Assembly (NCBI GenBank): GCA_023954795.1
Contig: JAGSHA010000041.1
Span: 1-14,372 of the forward strand
Length of the DNA stretch: 14,372 nucleotides
Reading direction: 5' to 3'
DNA from: Oceanospirillaceae bacterium
GTDB lineage: Bacteria > Pseudomonadota > Gammaproteobacteria > Pseudomonadales > Balneatricaceae
Shown here: in pieces, positions 1-7,738 of the stretch
How the letters are laid out: each line of letters starts with the position of its first letter
How positions within the stretch are numbered: position 1 is the stretch's first letter
The notes under the pieces: generated by a model
Seen by the model: the letters and a program-made list of their open reading frames with translations, nothing else
Database searches by the model: none
What the model was told of the DNA's origin: nothing
Position numbers and translations under genes: made by a program

Positions 1-2364
1 GATTGAGAAATTAATTCCCAGATCTTTAAGCTGCATCATTTTGTCTGCGGTCGAGTCTATATCGATCAGTACAGCGCTTTCAGTGAGCTCAAACTTCAGC
101 AGTTCACCTTTTGCCCCTGTTTCACGTAATACCTGTTCAACGTTTGAGACAAAATCGACCATGCCGAACTGGTGAGCACTGACATTCACAGACAAGGTTA
201 CTTTGCTGAGTTCCGGGTGATCAGCCCAAACAGCCAGTTGTCGGCAGGCTGTCTCCAATACCCAGTTACCCAGTGGGATAATCAGGCCACATTGTTCTGC
301 CAGCGGGATGAATTTTCCGGGTGGTATCAGCCCTTTCTCTGGATGGATCCAGCGGAGTAATACTTCGGCACCGGTGATTTTCCCCAGATACGTTTGTGCC
401 TGATAGTAGAGCACCAGCTGTTCATCGGCGATTGCGCGGCGCAGCTCTGATTCCATCTCCGCCTGAATGTAGAGTTCTTGCTGAATTTTTGGATCAAAGA
501 ATCGAAGGGTGTTTCGGCCTGATTCTTTTGCCTGATACATTGCTACGTCCGCTCGTTTTAGCAGGTCTTTAGCATTTTTATCTCGGTGATCGAATAAGCT
601 CAGGCCGATACTGGCAGTACCGTGATATTCAGAATCTTTTAGGGGATAAGGTTGGTTCAGCGCCTGTACGATTTTTTCGGCGATCTGTTCGGCGTCCAGT
701 GCCGCTTGGTTGTAGTCTGCGTTCAGGTCTTCAAGAATGATAATAAACTCATCGCCACCTAAGCGGGCAACCGTATCGACTTCTCGGACAGAGTGCCGTA
801 GCCGTTGGGCAACTTCGACCAGCAGGCAATCACCGACATCATGGCCTTGGGTATCATTAAGCGTTTTGAAGTTGTCCAGATCAATAAACATCAACGCCCC
901 CAGTTGATGTCTGCGTTTGCGCAGCAGCAGTGACTGCTCCAGTCGATCAAGCAATAATCGACGGTTTGGCAGGCCTGTAAGCGAATCATAAAATGCCAGT
1001 GTATGGATATCCGCTTCGGCTTGTTTGCGCTGGGTAATATCGGTGAACGCAGCGACATAGTTAGTGACTTTTGCATGATCATCGGTCACGGCGGTGATGG
1101 TTAGCCACTCAGGATAAACCTCACCATTTTTACGTTTGTTCCAAATCTCTCCCTGCCAGTATTTATTGTTTTCCAGCTCTTCCATCATATTGCTATAGAA
1201 ATCGCTGTCGTGGCGTCCAGAACTGAGGATGGAAGGGTTCTTGTCGATGACCTCTGCCGCACTGTAGCCGGTGACCTGAGTAAAGGCGTTGTTTACGCGT
1301 AAAATTCGGTGAGATGTATCGGTAATGATCATCCCTTCCTGAGAGTTAAATGCAGTTGCGGCGATATGGAGTTCTTGTTCGGCCTCTTTACGATCTGAGA
1401 TGTCGCGCGACAGTACGACAAACCGGGGCGATTGCCCTACGAGTGTATGGCGGCGGGCGATTGAAAGCTCAAAGCATCGCGGGCCATCTTTACCTGAGAG
1501 GGTAATTTGAGTCCCATGTGCGTGGCCTTTTATCTCTGCTTCTTTCAAGGCGTTTAACAGAGTCGTACATGCGTCGGCGGGCATGATCTGTTCAATATGA
1601 TGAGACAGCAGGAGTCCGTCTCTGCTGAGGTCATCTTGATAATCAATCGAGCGACAGTCGTAATAGTGACCATCAATATCAATCTCAAACAGTTGATCAG
1701 GGATGGCCTGTAGAGTGGTCTGTAGCTGATCAACAGTACGCCGGTTTATCGATTCGCTGATGCGCAGCGCCTGCTCTGTTTCATTTCGCAGACGCTGGTG
1801 GCCAAGCCCCATGCAGAGTAATACTGTCACTACCGGATAGATGAGCAATACCGGGTATGCAACGGCAGTTGTTACTTTGTAAGCGATTGCTTCCGGCAAA
1901 AAGATACCCATGACCATCAGCATGGTGAAATGAACCACCAGGCCGAAGAGATAAAGCTCCGGCCACCTCAGTTGTTGATCTGACTGCTTACGAAGGTGGC
2001 GCCAAAGCAGGCCTAAGCCCGCAGATGTGAAAATAAATACGATGCCGGCAAGGGCGCCCTGGCCGCCTTCGTAGAGGCGGAATAGAACGCTGCAGAGCAC
2101 GGCGATAGCCGTAGGAATTGAGCCAAAGAACAGGCCGGTTGCTGACAGCAGTACCGAGCGACTGTCAATAATGACGCCCTCATCAATCTCCATCGGTGTT
2201 GCCATAATTGCGATAGCAATCAGACCAAGAGCGATACCACCAATATGTGATTTATAGGGAATGCGAGCGCGGGAGGAGAGAATCAGCGCATCGTAAATGG
2301 CGCCCATTGCGAGTAGCAAAGCAGCATTATTTGCCAGGGCAAAATAAGGTGACTCGTACATCAT
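1..2364 (-). CDS. Membrane GGDEF-EAL c-di-GMP enzyme with 5TM and two PAS domains (C-terminus cut by window edge)
   Basis: The frame stays open for 788 codons from ATG 2364 (a second ATG at 2361) to the window edge, with an in-frame TAG four codons upstream of the start. Residues 1-188 are hydrophobic and resemble LytS-type 5TM receptor domains, including a D67-S-R69 motif after a Pro/Glu-rich turn. PAS1 spans about 215-328 and ends in DISDRKEA. PAS2 spans about 333-448 and ends in DITQRKQ. The GGDEF domain (about 449-615) has an intact GGDEF at 536-540 and the RxxD inhibitory site at 527-530, so diguanylate cyclase activity with product inhibition is plausible. The EAL domain starts near 635. 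Its signature is EVL (E667), with N727 and ELTES (759-763) present, and it is cut just before the expected DDFGTG loop. It probably makes or degrades c-di-GMP at the inner membrane. A hairpin and a long gap separate it from the chemosensory operon. The ribosome site is weak (AGGGG, distant). Confidence 0.93.
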   Translation of the reverse strand, partial: MMYESPYFALANNAALLLAMGAIYDALILSSRARIPYKSHIGGIALGLIAIAIMATPMEIDEGVIIDSRSVLLSATGLFFGSIPTAIAVLCSVLFRLYEGGQGALAGIVFIFTSAGLGLLWRHLRKQSDQQLRWPELYLFGLVVHFTMLMVMGIFLPEAIAYKVTTAVAYPVLLIYPVVTVLLCMGLGHQRLRNETEQALRISESINRRTVDQLQTTLQAIPDQLFEIDIDGHYYDCRSIDYQDDLSRDGLLLSHHIEQIMPADACTTLLNALKEAEIKGHAHGTQITLSGKDGPRCFELSIARRHTLVGQSPRFVVLSRDISDRKEAEQELHIAATAFNSQEGMIITDTSHRILRVNNAFTQVTGYSAAEVIDKNPSILSSGRHDSDFYSNMMEELENNKYWQGEIWNKRKNGEVYPEWLTITAVTDDHAKVTNYVAAFTDITQRKQAEADIHTLAFYDSLTGLPNRRLLLDRLEQSLLLRKRRHQLGALMFIDLDNFKTLNDTQGHDVGDCLLVEVAQRLRHSVREVDTVARLGGDEFIIILEDLNADYNQAALDAEQIAEKIVQALNQPYPLKDSEYHGTASIGLSLFDHRDKNAKDLLKRADVAMYQAKESGRNTLRFFDPKIQQELYIQAEMESELRRAIADEQLVLYYQAQTYLGKITGAEVLLRWIHPEKGLIPPGKFIPLAEQCGLIIPLGNWVLETACRQLAVWADHPELSKVTLSVNVSAHQFGMVDFVSNVEQVLRETGAKGELLKFELTESAVLIDIDSTADKMMQLKDLGINFSI

Positions 2365-2854
2365 TGTGGTGATCTACCCCTGTATGCGGCCATGCTTTAT
2401 TTTCAAATTCCGTTCCATAAACAGGCAGTAGCGTTCAGAACTACAGAAACCTGTATGAGTCATTCAAGAAGCCATTGATACTAGTGGATTCAAACGGAAT
2501 GAGCTACGTTGGATCTGTTGTTTTCAGGAGGTGTTGGATCCGATTTTAAGATTCTTTAGATGTAGTTATGTTATATCTTATTGATATTTATAGTTATTTT
2601 ATTTTTTTTGAAGTGCTCAATATGCCTGTTTTGATTTAGTTGACGCAGATCAATTAAAACGGACTTATGATGGTGGGTATGTGTCGTGCCTAATGCGAAT
2701 TATAGATTCTTATATGCAATAGAGCTGATCCGGAGTGGTTTGAAGCGAAAGGGTTTCTAAGCGGCGGTCTGCCTTCAGGGCGTTTGACGATCGATGTGAT
2801 CAAGCAACATTCACTGCAGATCTATGAGTTGATAGTGAGGATAAAAGAGAGAGA
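2365..2854. other. Intergenic region of about 490 bp without a convincing gene
   Basis: This gap lies between the GGDEF-EAL gene and the end of the chemosensory operon. It contains an AT-rich tract (about 2555-2640, with a run of eight T), an FNR-like inverted repeat at 2640-2653, and most of a 63-codon plus-strand open frame (2706-2897) that has no usable upstream start codon. It probably carries the promoter of the leftward GGDEF-EAL gene, but I could not pick a clear -35/-10 pair. Confidence 0.6.
2640..2653. promoter_or_regulatory. Possible FNR/Anr-type binding site
   Basis: The sequence reads TTGAC-GCAG-ATCAA on the plus strand and TTGAT-CTGC-GTCAA on the minus strand. It matches the FNR/Anr consensus TTGAT-N4-ATCAA at 9 of 10 positions. 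It lies about 275 bp upstream of the GGDEF-EAL start codon and next to an AT-rich stretch. No -10 element sits at the ideal distance on either strand, so a chance match is quite possible. Confidence 0.3.
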
Positions 2855-2901
2855 TGTGTCAGGATCATTGTTGGCGGATTGCCCGCAACTATCCTGACAC
2901 A
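2855..2901 (-). terminator. Hairpin terminator at the end of the chemosensory operon
   Basis: A perfect 11-bp inverted repeat (TGTGTCAGGAT / ATCCTGACACA) encloses a loop that can itself pair partly (GTTG...CAAC). It begins about 11 nt past the stop codon of the secreted PilJ-box protein. In the direction of transcription it is followed by TCTCTCTCTTTT, a broken U-rich tract. This fits a factor-independent terminator, though the U-run is not ideal. Confidence 0.65.
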
Positions 2902-2912
2902 AAGGCTTATTC

Positions 2913-3698
2913 TTATTTAGAGGCCTGCGCCGCATAGAGACTCGTAATTTCGTTCATTTTATCAAACATCTTTTCAGCTGAGCGTGCGACTAATGCTGTG
3001 GCGTCCTTATCTGTATTAGCTGAGGTGACCAGACGTTTGTACTGGCGACGAGCTTTTTTGAGTTTTGAATTGATTTCCGACGTGTTGGTTTTTTCTGCAC
3101 TCAATTGGTTCAGGCTATTGTCGATTTCGGTTGATGCCTGTTCGTAGAGCGTTACATACTGATCTGAGTTCAGCCAGATACGAAGGCCGTAGAGACCCGC
3201 GATTCGTTGGCTCAGCATACGCTGGCGGCCGGATAGGTTTACTAAACGACCTGGTGCGCTTTTGGCGTGGGCCTGTAAGGATAAAACGGCTGCATGGCTT
3301 GCCTTCAATAGCTGCTCCGTATCTTTACGCAGTGCCTCCACGGCTTTCTTATCAGGTGTTTTTTGGTAAGCCGGCTTTACGTTTTGCCAAAGCTGCTGCA
3401 CCTCGGAGAGATCAAGTTGAGCATTGGACTTTTGAATATAGGTCTCTAGCTGAGCTAGATTTGCTTCAAAGCTAGATATCGCGTCGTCTAGTTCATCTTG
3501 CGCCTTACGCTTACGAACGTTTAGGCCAATGAGGACGTAGTCTTTCAGCATGCGTTGTGTGTACATGCGTTGTTTGCCCGCAATATTAATCGCATCTGTT
3601 TCGGATGTGATATCCGCCACCGCAAGCGGGGCCAGTGCAATGCTCAGTATGGCGACACAGTATGACAGTAGTGCTTTAACAGTGATCCCAAAATACAT
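2913..3698 (-). CDS. Secreted/periplasmic protein with two PilJ-type (type IV pili MCP N-terminal) motifs
   Basis: The protein has 261 residues. Residues 1-28 form a signal peptide: a short basic start, a hydrophobic core and an AVA cleavage site before D29. No second membrane segment is visible, so the mature protein should be periplasmic. Two copies of the PilJ-family box are present, INIAGKQRMYTQRM (37-50) and VNLSGRQRMLSQRI (153-166), each opening a helical region rich in Gln, Lys and Leu. The family (type IV pili methyl-accepting chemotaxis transducer N-terminal domain) normally forms the sensor part of PilJ and is related to the P-box of NarX/NarQ. Here it stands alone, with no kinase or signalling domain. 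It starts 81 nt after chpA with no clear terminator between, so it is probably the last gene of the operon. ATG 3698 is preceded by a modest GGA about 9 nt upstream. A role as a periplasmic ligand-binding partner of the transducer is inference. Confidence 0.88.
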   Translation of the reverse strand: MYFGITVKALLSYCVAILSIALAPLAVADITSETDAINIAGKQRMYTQRMLKDYVLIGLNVRKRKAQDELDDAISSFEANLAQLETYIQKSNAQLDLSEVQQLWQNVKPAYQKTPDKKAVEALRKDTEQLLKASHAAVLSLQAHAKSAPGRLVNLSGRQRMLSQRIAGLYGLRIWLNSDQYVTLYEQASTEIDNSLNQLSAEKTNTSEINSKLKKARRQYKRLVTSANTDKDATALVARSAEKMFDKMNEITSLYAAQASK

Positions 3699-3779
3699 TG
3701 TGTTATTCCATTTGTTCGATTTCAGTAAAGCCCGGAGGACATTCGCAGCGTTGCCTGACCCGGACCTGAAACAATAGAT

Positions 3780-6700
3780 TTACATTAAGACCTTTTCGGG
3801 TGCGGCTTCAGGGATTTCGCGTTTAAGTAGCGTTTGTACCTGATCTAGCAGATTGTTCTCAGTCCAAGGTTTCGACAGGTAGCTGGATATACCCGCTGCT
3901 TTCGCTTCGTTACGGTGCCTGTCCGAGGAGCGAGAGGTGATCATTATTACCGGCAAGTCACTAGTCGCAGCATTGTTGCGAATAGCAGAAGACAGCTCGA
4001 TTCCTGACATGCGAGGCATCTCCAGGTCAGTCAGGATTAAATCAGGCGGATCTTTTCGGATCTGGTTGAGGGCATCCAGTCCATCAATGGCTGTTCTGAC
4101 TTCATAGCCAGTATCTTTCAGCAATGTGACAAGTGCTTTACGCGCACTGATGGAATCATCTACCACCATGAGTTTCGGCAGCTCTGGTAGCGCTTCCGAT
4201 TCCAGCAGTTCGCTGAACTCGATATGAGATGTTTGATGATGCTGGACGCGTGCAGGTAGATCGATAATTGGTGCCGCTTCACCGTTTGCGAGAATGGTGA
4301 CCCCAGGGATTCCAGGAATGTCGGGTAGATATTCCCCCATCTCTTTAAATACGAGCTCTCGATGCGCGATGATCTCTTTTACCATCAGAGCGACTTTCTG
4401 CCCCTGGCCCAGATTAATGATCAACACCGGATGAATATTGTCGCCCCCGTATTGTGCACGGGGTTCTGCTAGCAAAGTTTCTAGTGCTAGAGCGGGGTAT
4501 TCCTCATCTCCCACGATAAAGCGGTAATCACCATCTGTTTGATGTAGCTCTCCGTCCAGCGACAGTATGCTCTGTTCGATACCGTGACTAGACAGGGCAA
4601 CCAGCTGTCGACCGGCACGTACCAGAAGGGCGCGTATCATCAAAGAACTGGCAGGCATAGACAGTTCAAAGCGAGTTCCCCGACCACGCGTAGAATCGAT
4701 GCCGAGAGTTCCCTGCATTCGCATGATCTGTTGGTTCACTACATCCAGACCGATTCCCCGGCCAGAAAGCTGGCTCACTTCATCGCGGGTAGAGAAACCC
4801 GGTAACAGAATGATTCGTTGTAGCTCAGTTTCTCTAAGGACGGCATGTTCTGCAATCAGTCCTTTGCTGGCAGCAATCGAACGGACTTTATCGGTATCTA
4901 TACCTCCACCGTCATCTTCACAGGAGATGCGGATTTCATCGTTTTCCTGAAAGAAGCGAATCTTCAGCAGACCTTCTTCTGATTTACCTGCATCCAGACG
5001 TTGCTGAGGTTTCTCTAAGCCGTGATCTACTGCGTTGCGGATGATATGCATCAGAGGATCGGTAAGCTGGGTAAGAATCTGGCTATCGATCAGTGTATCT
5101 TCGCCCTCGATGACAAGCTGAGCTTTTTTATCGGCAGCCCTGCAAGCCTGACGCATTATTCGCTGAACACGGGTGCTGATCGTTTTGACGGCGACCAGAC
5201 GTGTACTTAGGATGTTCGCCAGGTTTTCTTTCTGTAGGCCTGACTGGGTCACATGAAGATCAGTAAGGTGGCGAATCTGCTCGTCCATTTCCTGCTCGAT
5301 TTCACGTACATCGGCAGCGGATTCGTGAAGACGTGACAAGCTGGTATGCATCTCGTTGTAGTTATCCATCTCCAGTGGGTCAAAACCCTCTGATTCCGGA
5401 TCCAGCTCAGGATGTAATGTGTAGTACTCGTTTAGCTGCTGCTCTAGATCAAAAATCAGGTGCTGCAGGTGACGCTGTCGCTCGCGGTTTGTGCGGGTCA
5501 GTGTACGCAGTTGAGTAATTGATTCATCTTGCTGAGAGGTCAGCGTGTTGGATTCTCCGGTAATACGGAAGAGATTGTCCAATAGCGATTGTGGAACCCG
5601 AAGAAAGCTTTCTTCCTTTCGTTCCGAGGGGGCTGCTACAGCAGGTGCAGTATTTACGTCAGATATTTCTTGTTGTTGGTTAGCCTCGGATGATTCTGTT
5701 ATCGAGCTTTCCGGGCGTTCACCCGCCGCTGCGGATACCCCTTCTGTTTTTAACAGATAGGACCAATCCATAATGCTCTGCAGGATTGGCAGTGCATTGG
5801 TAGGAGGTGCCATCCTATCAGTGACCGATTCACTCATTGCGGCCAGACAGTCGGCAGCTTCCTGTAGATCATCTTTGAGCTTTTGCCCCGGCAAAGACTG
5901 AGTATCTACCAGAATATCAAGAATGTTCTCGAGTTCGTGGGTCAGATTTGCCAGACCCTGGATTCCAGCCATGTTGCCCAAACCTTTGATGGTGTGGGCT
6001 GTGCGACGGGCAGCATCAAGGTCCTGCAAGCTACCTGCTTCGATTACTTTCTGTAAGCTGTTCAGGAAGTCGTCGGTCAGGGATGGCAGTTCTACGATCA
6101 GCATGTCATGCAAGTTCGGATCGAGATCATCCTGAACATCGACGGCAACGTCCGCTGAAACCGCCGTTTGTTTGGCGATATCTTTGGCTGTTTGTATTGA
6201 TGCCAGCGCCAGAAGTTGTCCTAGAAATTCCGCCTGCTCTGTGGATAACGGACAAGGAAGGGCGGGGCTTCGGCACAGATCGATGAGTGCGGTTTGGATC
6301 GATCTGTTTTCAATTTCACTCAGATGCTCCTGAATACTCTGGAGGCATCGCGCTATCTGAGAGTGGCGGGCCCGAGTTGGCTCAGCGACAGACATCTGTT
6401 GAAGGTTAACCAGCAAGCCACCGAGTAAAAGATGAATGCCGCGCAGGTTTAACGTTTCTAAAGCGCGACGGACCATCGTTAATGCATCGATGGATTCCGT
6501 AACCAAAGTGTTGTCGTAGATAGGGCCATCTTTTTGCCAAGATGCTGTTAACTCCACTACCGACTGAGTAAGCATCTGCAAAACAGCAGGATCTATATTA
6601 GGGCCAGCTTCTGCGAGTAATTTAGGGTCAACCTCACAAAACGTCTGCAGAGCAGAGGAGGTGGTTGATGGTGCGTCAGTAATATTGGATGAATCAGGCT

Positions 6701-7706
6701 CTTGATCGCGGCCGTCATTCGTATCTGGTGAGCCACCGTGTAGATTGGGTAGATCCTCTTCCAGTAACTCTTTCAGGAAGCTCAGATCGTCTTCTGCGAC
6801 GGGATCTGGCCACTGGCTTGAACTCATTGTGTCTAGCACGACGGATAGAGCCGACTGAGTCGCTTCACTAAGCAGGGCGCTTAGAGCCTTAATGAGTTGC
6901 TGGGCTAAGCTTTCATCCTCAATCTCCTGATCCAGAAGCTCAGCCGCCAGGGCGCAGCTATCGGCTATTCCGGCGAGTTCTTCTTCGCTGAACAGGTCTA
7001 CCAGTTCATGTAGATATTCAATCGCCGCCATCGGTGAAGATAAAGTGGATAGTGTCTTTGCGGCGGATTGGGCGGCAGAGGCAGATGACTCAGGGGGCGT
7101 TGTATGACCGGGCTCGATGAGCGCCTCTGGAGACGATGTCTGACCCGTTTCTAGCAACTCAATCGTGCCTGAATCGACCGTCTCTTCAACCAGCACCACT
7201 TCATTCAATTCTATTGTCAGATCTGCAGTAGATACTTCCAGCGGAGTTTCGGTTGCCTCGGTTACACCGAGATCACCGTTAGAAGACGATTGAACAAAAA
7301 TACGTTGCTGATCTTCCGTCAGGATCTCTGCCAGAAAGGTGGTATCTTCCTGTGAAACCGGCTCAGGCCAGCCGCTATTTTCCAATAACTTGATTAGCAG
7401 AGAGACCGCATCTTCATCACCCCGAAAAAACGCTTTAAAGCTAGCGGCCGTCTGTACCATCAGATCCAGAATGCGCTGATCAGAGGGATATTGATTGCTT
7501 TCACATACCTGAGAGAGCAGCTCCCCATACAGAGCGAGTGCATCGGCAACACCAGCGAAGTTCTCTTCACTGGCGGTATCGACTAATGCGTAAAGGGAGT
7601 CTGACAGCGCTTGAAAACCAGGCGCTGTTTCATCTCCGGTGCTACATAGGAATGTACGCTGACGGTCAAAGACCTGCGCGACCTCGTGTTGTATATCAAA
7701 CGACAT
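3780..7706 (-). CDS. chpA: ChpA-type CheA hybrid histidine kinase (Hpt-HATPase-CheW-REC)
   Basis: This is the central kinase of a Pil-Chp system, cytoplasmic, 1308 residues when counted from ATG 7706. Residues 1-500 hold three degenerate helical repeats. Then come an Hpt domain with phospho-acceptor H571 in AHTIKGLGNMAG, a linker and coiled dimerisation region (about 700-850), and an HATPase with N-box DPLMHIIRNAVDH (883-895), G1 DDGGG (931-935), G2 GRGIGL (982-987) and a GRGT motif (1008-1011). A CheW-like domain follows (about 1018-1157). The C-terminal receiver (1178-1295) has D1183/D1184, acceptor D1227, T1257 and K1279. All catalytic motifs look intact. The Pseudomonas ChpA is much longer, with many Hpt modules; here only one Hpt has an evident phosphorylatable His. 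A GTG nine bases upstream (7715) would add three residues, but it lies inside the Shine-Dalgarno, so ATG 7706 is preferred. It starts 32 nt after the transducer stop, without a pilK between. Confidence 0.95.
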   Translation of the reverse strand: MSFDIQHEVAQVFDRQRTFLCSTGDETAPGFQALSDSLYALVDTASEENFAGVADALALYGELLSQVCESNQYPSDQRILDLMVQTAASFKAFFRGDEDAVSLLIKLLENSGWPEPVSQEDTTFLAEILTEDQQRIFVQSSSNGDLGVTEATETPLEVSTADLTIELNEVVLVEETVDSGTIELLETGQTSSPEALIEPGHTTPPESSASAAQSAAKTLSTLSSPMAAIEYLHELVDLFSEEELAGIADSCALAAELLDQEIEDESLAQQLIKALSALLSEATQSALSVVLDTMSSSQWPDPVAEDDLSFLKELLEEDLPNLHGGSPDTNDGRDQEPDSSNITDAPSTTSSALQTFCEVDPKLLAEAGPNIDPAVLQMLTQSVVELTASWQKDGPIYDNTLVTESIDALTMVRRALETLNLRGIHLLLGGLLVNLQQMSVAEPTRARHSQIARCLQSIQEHLSEIENRSIQTALIDLCRSPALPCPLSTEQAEFLGQLLALASIQTAKDIAKQTAVSADVAVDVQDDLDPNLHDMLIVELPSLTDDFLNSLQKVIEAGSLQDLDAARRTAHTIKGLGNMAGIQGLANLTHELENILDILVDTQSLPGQKLKDDLQEAADCLAAMSESVTDRMAPPTNALPILQSIMDWSYLLKTEGVSAAAGERPESSITESSEANQQQEISDVNTAPAVAAPSERKEESFLRVPQSLLDNLFRITGESNTLTSQQDESITQLRTLTRTNRERQRHLQHLIFDLEQQLNEYYTLHPELDPESEGFDPLEMDNYNEMHTSLSRLHESAADVREIEQEMDEQIRHLTDLHVTQSGLQKENLANILSTRLVAVKTISTRVQRIMRQACRAADKKAQLVIEGEDTLIDSQILTQLTDPLMHIIRNAVDHGLEKPQQRLDAGKSEEGLLKIRFFQENDEIRISCEDDGGGIDTDKVRSIAASKGLIAEHAVLRETELQRIILLPGFSTRDEVSQLSGRGIGLDVVNQQIMRMQGTLGIDSTRGRGTRFELSMPASSLMIRALLVRAGRQLVALSSHGIEQSILSLDGELHQTDGDYRFIVGDEEYPALALETLLAEPRAQYGGDNIHPVLIINLGQGQKVALMVKEIIAHRELVFKEMGEYLPDIPGIPGVTILANGEAAPIIDLPARVQHHQTSHIEFSELLESEALPELPKLMVVDDSISARKALVTLLKDTGYEVRTAIDGLDALNQIRKDPPDLILTDLEMPRMSGIELSSAIRNNAATSDLPVIMITSRSSDRHRNEAKAAGISSYLSKPWTENNLLDQVQTLLKREIPEAAPEKVLM

Positions 7707-7711
7707 AGTTA

Positions 7712-7717
7712 CCACCT
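7712..7717 (-). promoter_or_regulatory. Ribosome binding site that decides the chpA start
   Basis: The minus strand reads AGGTGG followed by TAACT and ATG (7706-7704), a normal 5-nt spacing. The longer reading frame would start at the GTG at 7715-7713, which is part of this Shine-Dalgarno and has no separate one of its own, so the shorter start is more likely. Confidence 0.6.
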
Positions 7718-7738
7718 ACGGCTGCAACTGATCGGAGA

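Noticed and set aside
2526..2590. AGGAGG on the plus strand followed at once by GTG/TTG
   Set aside because: Spacing to the possible starts is only 0-2 nt and the frame closes after about 17 codons.
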